Positions 12,838 through 26,137 of a DNA stretch of 64,000 bases are shown here, in pieces. The position numbers and the translations under genes were made by a program. This DNA comes from Neospora caninum Liverpool (Eukaryota > Apicomplexa > Conoidasida > Eucoccidiorida > Sarcocystidae). The DNA lies in contig NC_018397.1 of NCBI RefSeq assembly GCF_000208865.1, positions 4,431,748 through 4,495,747 on the forward strand, given 5' to 3'. Each line of letters opens with the position of its first letter. Position 1 is the first letter of the stretch. Under the pieces are notes generated by a model. The model had not been told where the DNA came from. It worked only from the letters and a program-made list of their open reading frames with translations, and searched no databases.

Positions 12838-15800
12838 AGCTGGAAAACACTGGTCTAAACAGTTGCAACTTCGGTGCCCCCAACTTAAAGACAGAGTAAA
12901 CGACCTCCCATAATACGGGGCGGTAACCGGTTTCTCCGTTTTCGGTACGAAGAACGTCTGAAACGAGAGCTCTGCTGTTAGGTCGGCTGACTACATGCGT
13001 GAACGCCCATCCTTGAAAGAGTCGGTGATGGATTGAAATTGCCTGAAACCGTGGCCATCAGCTTTCGCCTTTTTTGCGGCCTCCGAAACTCTGTAGAAGA
13101 TTGGAGAGCTCACAAAACAGCAAAGAACAGGCGCTTTTTGTCTCAATTTATTGGAAACAAGCCCATTCGATACAGCGGGTAAAAAGTCTAGGAGAACGCC
13201 AACCAATACAGACTCATGTTGACACATGGGAAACTCACTTCAGCCACTTCACTTGCCGCGCGTGTCCGACAGTGCGGTTGCTCAACAATACGTCAAGCCG
13301 CAAGTGGGTCTGTTCAAAAGTGGGCACAGGAGCAGTAACTCTGGACAGCTACCACTCGTGCCCAGAATTAAATCTCCGATGGGACAGTTTGTGGGTGTGG
13401 CGTAACCTGACATTACACATCACCTCAATGTATCCACCGGATGTGACATTTAATGCATGGCGTCGAATATTGGTCAGTGGGTTTTGACGCTTGCATACTC
13501 ATTCCCTCTCCAAGATGTACCACTAAGCTCTTAAGAGATTTACGTCAGAGGAGCTCCATATCCGTGCTGCCTACGTCTGTACGAAAGATGAGTCGGACTC
13601 CGTCCAGCGATGCAGGGGGAAGTATCCTCATGTTGTGGTGGCCACAGACTCGTTAAGTGTGCCAGCTACATAGTCAGAAATTTGAATACATGAAAGAACA
13701 TTTCTTCTCCAGGTAAATAGCTGCTGCTCTGTTATGCCGGGTATTATTGGTTTGAAACCGCTAGTCAAGACGGTCGCCGGTTGAAACCAGGCTCGTGGTA
13801 CAACACCTAGATGGTTGTACATCGCATTGTTATTCGTGAAGCCTGCGTCCATAGACAAAATATCTTCAGTCTCCTTTTTACTGGGGAAAACTACTGAAAC
13901 AATAGATACCACAAGACGCTGCGAGAAGAGCTGTTTCGTTTCCTAAATTTGGACTCAGAATTCCACAGGTTTGTACAGTTTTCTTCGGACGACCTGGCCC
14001 CTGTGGCAGCTAGAAGTTGTTTGTTGTTGAATCGATAGTGTATCACTGCGAAAAAATACTCAGGGTCCATGATTTCATTGAGGATTCCTCTCCACCGGTG
14101 TCTCTAGCATAACCAGTTCATTTGACAAATTCTTTTCGTCGGCTTCGGACAATTTTGCTGCGTTAACGGAGCAGGTAACTGCAAATGTCGTGCTGCCTAT
14201 CTGGTCCCTGTCTACCATTAGAACAAATTATAGCGTCACCAGGAGTTCGACGTTCTCCGGCGGTTAGTGTTGTTTCTGTACTTTGTGTTGGGGTTGCTGA
14301 GAAGCCACGCTGAAGAAGTGTCGTACCAGTGGGTGACCTCCGGGTGATATCGCGTTTTGATCCAGGCGGAACCCGATAGTGTAACGGAGAGATTGAAGGC
14401 GGTTGACACAATTGCACGTACCGGGCGTCCTCGCCACACTTTCGCAAGTTCACCGTTCTAGCGCTACACTAGCAGATACGCAACTCCCGTTCAGGACAGT
14501 TCTACATACAATGCACTTTTGATTAGCAGGTATATTTCCTCGTTGTGTAGTTGTGGGACACTACTGTCGTGTATCACTCTTAAAGAGTGACGCCCAAGCG
14601 CGACTTCCACGCTGTGCTCCAGGGTTGCGCCGATGCCAGTGAGCCCTAGGGTTCAGCATTCTGAGACGCTATAAATCACGTTCTGCGCAGAGGTGGCTGC
14701 TGTGATGCCTAGCACAGCATGAAAACGAGTCAGCTGTGTTTTGAAGGCCCATTACAGCTCATCCGTACACGACTCCGTGAAAACTGAGGCGCACTACTGA
14801 CACCACATCCTTGTTTCGATCATCCAGTCCCAGGTGGATAAAGAAAATCAAGTGCAACTTCCGTTATTACAGTTGAGGTAGAGCACTCAATTGATCCAGA
14901 TCGACAGTCATCAGGTGACCGGTTTCCGGAGGATCACGCACAGGGCTGACACATCTCATGGTGAGGATATGCCCTTCGCTTAAGGCATACGGACACGAGC
15001 AAGCGCAACAGCCTCGTGCCAGCATGTGGCGGGCACTACTGGCGAAGCCTCATAAATCGTCAGAATCATTGTTTATCCTCCGGACAATAAAGTGTAGATC
15101 CCGTTGCCTTACGCATAAAAATGCCTGGACACACAGGTGGAGGAGACTGTCCGGGCTTGAAATGACAACGCTACCAGTCCCCACGGAGGAGTGTCTGAAA
15201 AGCCATCCTATCCTCGCGACGGGTAGTACGACTATCGGTCGATATTTCCGTGTGCGATGACATGGTTCCAGCTAAGTGAACTGTGATCGAGCGTCGCTCG
15301 CAACGGTTGAGCACGTCAGTTACCTGTGTTGTGCGGGCGCCGTTTGAGCGCACTCTTGCGGGGACAGGAACCAGATCATGTTACGTGAGCAACGCGGATT
15401 GTAAAAGCTGCGCACCGCTGGCATCCATGGCCTGTCGTCTCCAAACGAGAGAGCAAATAATGAATGTTTGTGCGTGCCGAGCTGAGAGACCTGGAGGCGC
15501 CACGAGAACTTCGCACGACGTGCTGAGAAATTCAGCTCCCTCGGCTATACTTGCGTCCGCTAAAGTGCGCAAAAGAGTTCATTCTCTGTTGCAGCGCTAT
15601 GGTACGCCCTGATGAAAGGAGGAGATTCCCCTCGACAACCGCTTCTGCAAAACCCGAATAGCTACCGCGGGGGCCAGCGCACCGCCCCTGTCTTTCCATA
15701 GACTCCGGATCAACTTTTGTCCGTTTTGTCTGGTTTCCCTTCCGCTTTTCCCCTGGGTAACGGTGATACTGAGCACTCGGTAGTCCCTGTACTGTGTGTG

Positions 15801-16383
15801 GACTGAAATCCTTCGCCGTCACTTTTACGCGCACACCGAGACATGCTCAGCCACAGGAAGTCTCACCTAGAGGCGAGAGACTAGGGATCGACCGAGTTCT
15901 CGGGGTGTTCTTGATTTCCAAGCAGAGCACCTGGAATTCGTGAATGCAAGAGGACCGCCCTCGTGACAGAGATGCTGACAGGGCGTGCATTTAAATATCC
16001 ACCTCTAGGAAAAGGGAATTGGCGGCTCGAGAGGACCAAGCTTTTTCGTGTCTTGGTGAGAGAAGCAGCAGTGGACCGCCGATCCGCACAAAAAACAACA
16101 CCAGCGAGAGCGGTTATCACCTTCCCCCCCTCGCTTCTTCCCCCGCTTGGTTCTGTTCTCTGCGTTTTCCCCCTCCCGCCGCGGTGCGAGCGAAGGCCAC
16201 CTGCGCGGGGTGATGCGCGGCAGCAGCGCAAGACGGCAGAGACGACATATCAGTTCTTTTCGTTATCGGTTATTTCGTCTCTGTGTCGCACAAAAGGAAA
16301 GCTAACTTGAAAAGATTCGTGTTTTTACACACACGTCTCGGACAACCTCCCTCCCATAAATTCACTTTTCGAAGTCTTCCACA
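12838..16383. other. Gene-poor spacer, 3.5 kb
   Basis: Contains only short open frames with no recognisable domain, no acceptable splice chain and no repeat. By eye it is less GC-rich than the 20-36 kb part. It probably holds the ABCG promoter at its left end. The ABCG start codon at 12837 follows a possible acceptor (gttttccag), so a 5' untranslated exon may lie here. Confidence 0.45.
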
Positions 16384-16391
16384 ATGAAAGG
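16384..16391 (+). other. Candidate 8-nt start mini-exon of the H1-like gene
   Basis: ATGAAAGG is followed by the strong donor GTGAGT. Joining it to the acceptor at 17137 keeps the reading frame through the ATG at 17148 (phase 2 plus one base). It could equally be the end of a 5' untranslated exon, with translation starting at 17148. Confidence 0.35.
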
Positions 16392-17147
16392 GTGAGTCGA
16401 AAAACCGCCCCTCCAATGCAACCCCGGGAGACCCCCCAGAGAAGCAGGCCTGTCTGTTATGATTGCGTCAAACACCCGCATTGGGAAAAAAACCAGCAAC
16501 CCCAGCCTCACCTGTGTTTCTGTGTAGGGTGGGGAAGCGATAGCCAAGTCCGTCTTTCCTATGCACGAGAAATATGTGGCGATGCTCTGCCTGTCTTCTC
16601 TTCGATACCCCGGGTTTTGTCTTGATCAGACAGGAAGAGGTGTATGGCTGCAATTCCGTCTGTTCCTGACACAGCCAGGCATATGCAGATATGGTCTCTC
16701 GCAATCCTCTTGTTTTTTGTTCCTGTATCCTCTTGAAACTGCTGGGTGACTTATGCGCAAAACGCTCCTGCTGTCAGTGCTATCCGAGACTTTCCCTCGC
16801 CCCCCATGTGTCGCACCACCGCTCTCGGAGGGAAAGCGCTGGCGAGCTCCATCCGAAGTCATCTCCCGGCGTCGATTGCGCGGTTGCCTCTTTTCGCGAT
16901 GCATCACTTTCCGATTGTTTTGGTAGAAAACGCGCACAATTGTAAACGATTCAAAATCTTTTTCTCCAGCAACTACTGCCCAGCGAAAGAGGAAGGGAGG
17001 GTGGGACTCCCGGCGGATGTAGGTGGGTTTGTTTTGTGTAAAGCGCCCTATCCAGCTTTATCTGGTCATCCACAGTTGCGAGCAATGCAGAGTGAACCAA
17101 TTCACTTTGTTTTTTGTTTCGTGTGTGCTGTTTTCAGCGCAAGCAAG

Positions 17148-17387
17148 ATGGCACGCCCCAAGGCGAAACCCGCGAAGAAGGCCGCAACAAAGAAGGCCGC
17201 CCCCGCCAAATCCTCGTGCAAGCGCAGCGCAGCCGCCAAGCCCGCCGCCTCGGCGCCTTCCACCGCCTCGAAGAAGGTGAAGAAGATGGTCACCAAGAAG
17301 ACTGTTGCCAAGAAGGCGGCTCCCAAGAAGGTCAGTGTGAAGAAAACCGCCACCAAGAAGGCGACCAAGGGCAAGGGCAAGAAATAA
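17148..17387 (+). CDS. H1-like basic chromatin protein, globular domain absent
   Basis: Encodes 79 residues composed almost wholly of Lys, Ala, Pro, Thr and Ser, with repeated KKA, AAKP and KKT blocks (for example KPAKKAATKKAAPAK) and the end KGKGKK. This is the composition of the C-terminal tail of linker histone H1. The winged-helix globular domain is missing, as is known for H1-like proteins of many protists. It is expected to bind linker DNA in the nucleus and compact chromatin. The ATG at 17148 lies 10 bases after a good acceptor (gctgttttcag, ending 17137), so a 5' intron is likely. A donor at 16392 just after ATGAAAGG (16384-16391) would add six residues, MKGASK, in frame. The neighbouring hydrolase gene is convergent with it. 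Confidence 0.8.
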   Translation: MARPKAKPAKKAATKKAAPAKSSCKRSAAAKPAASAPSTASKKVKKMVTKKTVAKKAAPKKVSVKKTATKKATKGKGKK

Positions 17388-20300
17388 ATGAGTTTCGACG
17401 CGGGAACCCTTCGTCAGGCACACCAGACGTAGGCTGCGCAGGTTTCTCTGGAGGGAAGACCTCGTCTTTGTTTTTCCGTGGCATTCCCCCGGTGTTTTGC
17501 CAGAGAATGCGCGGGGTGCTCTCGGCTTGTCAAACATTCAACGAAAGGTCTTGGATACAGCATTTGGAAAGAGGGACGAGGGTGCCGTGGGCCATGGCAT
17601 CCACACGAGACAGGAACTCGCAGTCTGCGAGCAGAAAACCGACACGTGCGACTTAAAGACGACTGTCCTCGGGTGAGAGAGAGTGCCATGACTGGCCTCT
17701 TCCTCCCTGGCTGCTGGCGAAAGATCCTCTTTGCGCCGATCGACGAAGAAGGACCGACATTATATGGCAATCTGTTTTTCTTGAGAGTTTTTCAGAGCTA
17801 CCATCCTTTGCGGCAGTCTGCTACAAGGAAAGGCGCTCCTCTCTTTTAGGCTTCTCTAGAAGCCACCACGCCTCTCGTGACGCGAACGCGGGCTTGTGTT
17901 CTTGATGCACTTTTCTCAAAGGTGCACGGTGTGGAATCAAAAAGACCAAAACGAGACATTCCTACTCTCGACGTGCCGACGGAGTGTATTCCCACTATGC
18001 TTGAAATGCCGTTTCAGAATCATCAGGGGGTGTTTAAGCAGGTACTCCACCAGTGGGTGCGCGGTCCTGACAAATGTACGCAAAAAAAGTGCTGATGCCG
18101 CTAGAAGACATTTGCTCTCTGTTTTTACTGCTGATGTCCAAAGACTTACGGATCAGAAGCAGACTACCGGATTCCTCATTAGCAGGCATCAACGAGAGTG
18201 ACCTCAGATCTAGAGTCGTAAGAAGTTTCGTATGTACCTCAGAGCGTTGGGCTCTCCACGTTAAATGGACACCGAGGTGGCTGCCAGCTTGTTCCGATCG
18301 AGGGGCAGGATATAGCAAAAGTGGGGCTTTCCGTTGTGCTCGCAACGTCCCATGTTGGACTTTTTCGCTCGAGGCTGCCTTCAAAGTACTTATGTTTGCA
18401 CCCTTGAGCTTTATTCACGCCGAAGCAAACCGGCTGTCGAAGCTAGCTGGCAATCTGGCGGGGCGCATCGGACTCACCGTTTCTTTCTCGTGGATGCTGA
18501 AGGACGGGGTGGAGCAGCGATCTTCGTTCCGACTCGTTGGTCTGGTGTGAAGCCATTTAAGAGAGTAGCCAAAGATGCCACTAGAACTGAGATGAGGTCC
18601 AAATGGCTGTACAGACGATGCCAGCGCAGGTACTACTCTCTGCGTACACCGATGACGTCACGACAGACATCGTGGCTTGGCGTTTTCTTCAACGGAGGAA
18701 ATGTCATACCGAAATAGCGGAGTGGCTCGGCCGTGTGTTAGCAAAAGGTGGCATCACTCGTCATACAGAAAGAGACGGTGGAGAGCGGACCAGAAGGAAA
18801 GGTTCGTGAAAGGACGATCGACAAAGGGGTGAGAACCGAACAACTTAACTGCACGTGGACGTTCAGAGGAGAGCACAGCTGACTAGCTTTCTACACCCCG
18901 TCCGACGCCATGTGAGAGTTTTGGCCTTGTTTCCTGGTTTTTGTCATTCGCCTGGCACGCTTGAGGCAAATGTGCTGGTGTTTCTTTAACTGCCGGGCGC
19001 CGCTCTTACGTCGCAGTGTCTCTTCGCCGTCCGATATGCAGTAATATTCGAGGTTCTTCCTATTTTGTCGAGAAACGAGTGACAAAGATCCTCTCTAGGA
19101 GCAACCGCCGCAGGAAGCGGACCTATCCGCCGCTCGAAGTCTCTACGTGCGCGGTGTCGGCAAGATACGGCACATCTGTAACGGACCCACTAGGTCGGTG
19201 AGAAGCTATGCCCCGCAGAGAAAAAACGTGACCAGAAGCTCCGTAGGTTATTGCCTGGTCCTACAGTTTTTTGTTTTGAAAGAGAAACCCAGTGAAAAAA
19301 AAACACACGAGACAAGAGCCATGTACTTCCATTCGTCATACACTTCAGTAGAACAACACGACAAGCGTGGGGGAACTGGACGTGGAAACGACAGAGAGCC
19401 GTTGCGCGGCACCTGCCGATGGGAAAATCCCGTAGACCGGCAGCATTTGCCGTAAAACACAGACTACAAACACATGCCAAATACGAGCCGACTGCTTCCA
19501 ACTGCCGATGCAACGCATGCATAGTGGGTCTGTCTCGCCTCCGAAACATTTTCCCGTATTCTGTATCCGTTCTCGAATCACAAAATACCCCCCATTTCAT
19601 TTCCAATCCCAAGAACGCTTTATTGACAAATGAAACAAGCACCGCAACGAAATACCTGGACTTACATCAGACACGAAAGCAAAGCCTGGCTGCGACCTTT
19701 CCAGGGTTCTTCACGCAGACGGAGGCTCGACGCGAGAGACCCGAAGCCACGGAAAACGGACAAGTTCACGCCTCCTGTCTTTCTGGTTGACGCAGGCCGA
19801 AAAGGCATGGACACGATCCGATCCTTCCACGCAAAGAACACATTTCTCGCGGGCGGTTTCCCCGCCAAAACTCCTAGACCTTTGCTTGTTCCTGGCCTGC
19901 GCCACCCAAAAGCGGAATCGCCTGCTCGTGATTCTTCACGCCCACATCTCCGGTTGGACCCCCTCCTACGCTAAAGCGCATGCTATAAAAACGATGAAGT
20001 TTTTGAAAACACCTGCAAAAGCTTTCTTCTCAAATCAGCCTCTGTCCGTCTGGCGCTCGTTCTGTTTTTTTCTGCCGAGACGGGAGTACGACTTTTGCGG
20101 CTGGCCCTATCTGTGTATGCACAAGGCCTATATGCACACGTGTAAGTACACCTAGAAATACATTCACATACTAGAGTTTTTGCGTAAACCTCTACAGATA
20201 GACACGCGGTAGCAAAGTACGCGTCGTTCTCCGCTCCAGAAGACTGAAAAGATCATCAACCGTGGTTTTCCCGCCATGGAAAACTCTCCACACATTCGGA

Positions 20301-20606
20301 TGCGGCCTGGAGAACGCCCCACCTCTACAAGAGCACAGCGCACTGCTTTCAACGCACCGCCACACCCATCTACTGTACAAAATCCAAATGAGAACGCCCG
20401 CATCTTCCATTTCTCTTGCTTGCCGCTGCCGTTCTTTCTCTCTCTACACGTGTATCGTTTTTACCCTCGACTTCCTCGCTTCGCCGTCCTTTCTGCTCTG
20501 GCCTACGAGAGCCCTTTCCGCTCCGCTCGCCTCTCGCCCTGGTAAACCCCGCGTTCTCCTGTCTCCCTCGAATCTTCCTCACTCACACTTTTCGAGCCTT
20601 CCCAAT
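17388..20606. other. Spacer between H1-like gene and hydrolase 3' end
   Basis: Only short, unconserved open frames on both strands. It presumably includes the 3' untranslated regions of the two convergent genes. No repeat or RNA gene was recognised. Confidence 0.45.
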
Positions 20607-23600
20607 TCAATTGCCGACACTGAAACACCTGTTCAACTGCGCACTCATGGACGTCAGAGAGGCGCTCCGGGCGAGCAGGGTGGAGTGCCCTACTGGCCCT
20701 GGCGCTTGCAGGCTCACGCTCGTCAGCAGAGACGGCTTCTGTGACCCTAAAGGCTGTGGCGTCTGGTTGGAGCCCAGAAGAAGCACAGACATTGTCGTGT
20801 TCGCGCGATTAAGCGTCGGCGTCGGCACAGGCGGCAGCTGGCGAGTCGCAGTGCCTGAACCCGTCGGCAACCCCACGAACGCAGTCCCCTCCCCGTTCCC
20901 CTGGCGAGGGTGTGTACCGGCAGGCGAGGCACTGGAGCGTTGGAATCCACTCACCCTCGAGAGGTCGGAAGCGCCCGAAGGCAACAGCCCCGAGGCCGCT
21001 CGCACCAAAGGATACGAGGAGTAAGCTGGAGAGTGCGAATCATGGACTTCGCCTGCGCTGGACTCCGCCCGTCGAGAAACAGTCGACGTGCTCGTGTACT
21101 GACGCGCTGGGGACACTGCTGCCGAAGGGGCGCCTGAAAAGAAAAACAGCACAGATTTTGCACATGCATATCTACTACATATCTATGTATATCGATGTAT
21201 CTGTAGTTTTGCATCGCTTGGCCGTTTTTTGGGGGATCCACCACGGTAGGTCAAGCGCCAGGCGCGGACACCAATCTGCCTGCAGCGTGTACGCGCGTTT
21301 CCCGGGACACGCCGTTTGTCTCCGGTGGAAATCGAGGCCTCTTTTTTCTCTTCCGTTTCACTTACGCTGTGAAGTTCCGGGGTTTTCGGGAACGAGGAAA
21401 GAGTCGCTCGTTGAATAGCGCAGGCGGCGATCGGATCCCACGTCAGGCTGCCGACTGGGCGCCGCCTGCGAGACGCTGAGCATCTCCAAAGTCGAGGAGC
21501 GCGACAGCGTCGCCGCGAGAGAAGGCAAGGCTGGAGACGTGTTCTGACGACTGATGACGACTGTCTTCGAGGGGAAAGTGGAGGCAGCGGCCACGGGGAC
21601 ACGCCGCACCAGACCCGACTGTGCATACACCCCGGGCGGCATCGCGTCTCGTCGCGGCGGGTTTGGGGTCGGCAGGTGAGTGATGCGAGAGTAGAATTTC
21701 AAGAGCGCGAGGGGCGACGCAGGGTGCAACCGGTACGGAGCGAAGCAACTTTCCAGCAACGGAAGCTCACTCTGGCCCGAAAGGATTGTCGCATGCGACT
21801 CGCCCGCGAGCTTAGAAAACTGCACATGTGCAGGGACACGCACGGAGGCTCGCAGAGACGCGTGGGAAGACGAAAGGACGACCGAGAGACAGCATGCAAG
21901 AGTTTCCGCGATGCGGTCGCCCCCGCGGGGGTAGGACAGGCTGCGCACCACGCACGCGGCCACACCACACACATTGAACGTTCCACGTGAGTAGGCCGGG
22001 TTTTGTGTATGCGTCTTCCGAGTTTTTGAGGCAAAACGCGAGCAACGCCGAAGCAGAAGGGAAAAGTGCAGCACACGGTCTCTCTCTCTCTCTGCTGAGT
22101 CTTGCCGTTGTTTGTCCCTCGCGCTCCTCCACGAATCAGAGGACAGGCAAAGCACTTCCCTCCGCAGCGACGACGGCCGGGCGGCCACACGCGCCGGGTA
22201 CACACACGGCGCGGCCGGAAACAGAGTCCGTCTCTGTTTCTCACCTTGAGAGGAATGTAAGGCATGTTCAGGGCAGCCCGGAGAGACTTGGCGAGGGTGA
22301 ACAGCTCGTATCCCATGGTCCATGGGATCACGCTGTCTTTGTCTCCGTGCTCGATGTACAGCCGGAAGTTGCGGAAGATGTCCGATTGGGTCGTCTTCCC
22401 GATTTCTGAAACAGAACATTCCGCAGACACACACAGCCTCCGCTTTGGGCCTTGTGCTCGGTTCCCAACAAGAGAGTCACACGTGTGCAAGCGCAGAGAA
22501 AGACTGTCTTTTTCGGTTGAAAAGAAACGACGCTTCACACAGACTTCCGAGAGACACCCTGGCCAGTCGCGCGGCACACCCCAGGCAGCCGTCTCTCCGT
22601 CTCTTTTTATCCGTTTTTCGCCGACATGCACAAGTGTACACACAACACTCGTCCCCAGACACATCCCTGCAACCCCCCATGTTTCCACACGTGTTTGCGT
22701 TCCTCTACTTGTAGGTAGCCACAGAACGCGCCGCCCCCCGGTCACACCTTGCGTCGAGTGCTCGGCGCCTTACTGCTCATGACTTCAAAGAGACGTTTCA
22801 TCGACGCTTCGTTGTCCCAGTTGATCTGCCGGCTGACGAGGGCGCTCGCTGCGCGGCTGATGAGCCCGCCCCCGCCGACCGTCGCCGCAGCGACGCGAGA
22901 CGCCATCGCCTGGATCGAGGTGAACGGCGCGAGAAGCACCAGGCGGTTCACCTGGAAAGTCGGCGGAGACACCTTTCGCGAAAGAGTTCAGTCGCCGCGA
23001 AGAACGAAAAGAAAGCCGAAAAGGAAAGGGAGAACACGCCCACAAACTGCCTTGCCTCCGCTGGGAGGCTCGGCCTCTTGCGCGTCGCCCGAGGCGCAAC
23101 GCGACGCTCACTGATAAAAGCTCGCAGCGGGAAAGACGACAGACGCAGGAGAAACCGGGAAAGAAGAACGGGGAAAGAGAAAAGAAACAGAGAACAGAAG
23201 GAAACAGAGAACAGAAAGAAACAGAGAACAGAAAGAGAGAAAGAAACGAAGAGAGAAAGAAACGAAGAGAGAAAGAAACGAAGAGAGAAAGACTGACGGC
23301 ACGGAAGGCAGGACAGAGCACCACATCGCGAAAACAGAGAATCTCACCGCGCGCACTCGCCGCGCTCGAGAAGACTCTCTGCCCAGGAGAACCTCTCAAA
23401 AGAAAGCGAACCAGGAGACGTCCAAGAGACACGCGCAGATCTCTCGCTTTTATCGATCCCCCAGACCCCTCCCCTCCCCCATCCCACCCCACCCCTCGCC
23501 TTTGCGAAAAAACCTCACCGCGAGTCTGAGGCCATCAGGCTTGTCGGCGTCGCCGAGATAGTCCTCGTGGAGGGGAACGACTCGAGGACTCTCTGCGTCT

Positions 23601-26104
23601 TGGTTGAGGGCGACGTTGCAGGTGTCTCGGAGAGTTAAGTTTTCCTTGCCAAAGGTGACGCCAGAGTGCACTTTCGAGTTCTTCCCATCCGCGCCTTCGC
23701 CGGCAGGGTGTTGCGCTTCCCACTTCGAGCTCTTCATCCGTTCTTCCCACAGCCTCGAAGCCGTCGCAATCTTTTTCCCCGAGGCGGCCGGAGCGGGGGA
23801 CCGGAACGTGCGCGAGGGGCTGACCCGCGCAAAAGGCAAGTCGTTGTAGATACACTCGGCGAGGTCAGCGGCGAGCGCGAGAGCAACCGCGCACCCCAGA
23901 GAATAGCCGAGAATGTTGATGATGACGCTGTCTTCGCCGTGCTGGTCCACCAACTCCATGAGGGCGTGCTTCACTGCCTGAAAAAAAAAGATGGAACGGA
24001 AAGGTGCGAAGAAGAGATGGAACGGAAAGGTGCGAAGAAGAGATGGAACGGAAAGGTGCGAAGAAGAGATGGAACGAGAGAGACCGAGATCCGCGGTGTG
24101 GCCGATGGCCCCATTTCGGGGTACGAGAGACACTGCGAGTGAACGCGGCGAGTCGTCGCACATCGCGACGCCACGCACGGAATGAAACGCGCTAGCCCCT
24201 TTTTCGCTCCTCGCCGATGTCTTTTCGCTGTCAAACCGTCCTTCTCTCCGTCCTCTGGCGCTTCGAAAAGCGGCGCTCGTCCCCTCTTCGGCGCATATGT
24301 CGCTCTCTCGAACTCCTCTTCGGCGGGGCGAAAAAACACTGCATCCAGCTCACCTGGAGAACGCAGCTGCGGATCGTGTCGGGCGAGGGATGGCCGGAGG
24401 AGTTGCCGTAGCCGGGAATGTCTACCATCAAGAACGAAACGCGATACTTTTTGTCCTCCGTCACGCCCTTCATGTCGTACAGAAAAGGCCCAAACGGAGA
24501 AAAGGAACGGCCTGAAAAGAAAGGAAAACCAACACAGATACAGTGAACATACACCGTACCCGTACACACTGTACAAAAACACAGGTACACCGTGTTGACA
24601 GAGATGGGTGTGAACTAGGGGAAAAGCGACGGTCTCGACACAGGATGCGTCGCTCGCGTACTCAAACAAAAAGCAAGCAGACGCGCCCCGTTCGGTTCAT
24701 TTGCGTTAAAATAAAGCATAAAAGATAGAAACGGATGTGAAAATGTGCAGGTTCACGAGCCTCTACGAATTTCGATTGGTTTTGCATGCATGGAGGAAAG
24801 ACGAAAGAGCTCAGAGCTCACCTGTGGATTTTTGAGATTCGTCTGCAGCTTCACACGTCTGGTCTTGTGTGGGATTTCTTCCCTGAACAAACAACGCAAG
24901 GCCGTTCGAGAAAAGATTCTCTCTCGCTTCCCATCTGTCTTCTTCCCTCTACATCCCAGCTGGTCTCTCTCTCTTCTGCTTTCTCTCCTCTCATATAACG
25001 CGCGTATCTCGTTCTCTTTCTTCTTTCTCCCTTTCTTCTTCTCTTCCTCTTCTCCTTCTTCTCTCCTCTTTCCCTGTCTTTTCTTCTCTCCCTCTTCTCT
25101 CTTTCTCTTCTCTTCCTCTCTCTTTGCGCACCGCGGAATGGTACTGGTGGTACTGTCTCTGTCCTGAGTTGCGGTTCACGCCCCAGAAGAGGGAGCCTGT
25201 CGGCGTCTCCGCGCAGCCGGAGACCGTCGCTTCGCCAGGGCACTCGACGAATTCGCTCGGCGGGATTTCCGAGGCGAAGCGCAGGAATTTCCACGCCACG
25301 ACGATGCCTGCAGAGAAGCAACGACGCACGCCTCAGCCCCGTTCAAAGCCCGACCTGCCGCGCAAACGCGCGCCAACGAAAAACCCCGTAGATCGAGCCG
25401 CGCGTTTCCGAAATACACAGGAGAGAGATCCGCGTTTCGGCTCCAAAATCGCTACACATTTTCTCGACTGCTCGCACACAACCCGGCGAAAGGCACACGC
25501 ACATACACATGCAGGCACAAAAGACGGTTGGCTGCTCATCCCGACAACCGTTTTCGCACGCGGGCCGGGACCGCGCGACCAAGGAACATCTTTACTTTGT
25601 GCGCGACAGCGTTTCGGTTTCCGAGCCTCACCGTCGAGAGCCTGCATGTCCTTCCCCCCGAGAAGAATCCACAGATGGAGCGGCAGCTTCTTCGCTTGGC
25701 TGGCGCCGTCTCCGGTCCCCGAACTGCATGCGCCGACCGAAGTGTCTTCGTACAAAGGGTGAAACGCCTTCTGGCGAAACTGAAAGTGGAACTGCTTCCT
25801 CTCCTCGAGCGTCTCCGCGGGCCGGAAGGGAATCAGCAAAGGATTCGTCGGCTGCAAAGTTTCGGCGCTTCCGTTCGGGTGCCGCACGCGCTTCCACGCG
25901 CCTCGACTCAGCCAGCCGTCGTCGCTCGTGTAACACTGGATGCCTGAAAAAACGCGATCGAGAGAAACAACGAGAACCAAAGGGATCACTGATGAAGCAC
26001 ACTCTTGGACTCCACTCGCATGTACACCCACACACAAACTTATATGTATACATATGTGCAGGGACGTGGAGATTCCTGGTACTACGTAAAAGGCGAACTA
26101 AAAC

Positions 26105-26137
<33 letters not shown>

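Noticed and set aside
21699..22745. Long minus-strand ORF of 348 codons
   Set aside because: Frame artefact spanning introns and exons of the hydrolase. The real coding frame changes at the splice sites; only the piece around IEHGDKDSVIP is coding and it belongs to exon 22405-22245.
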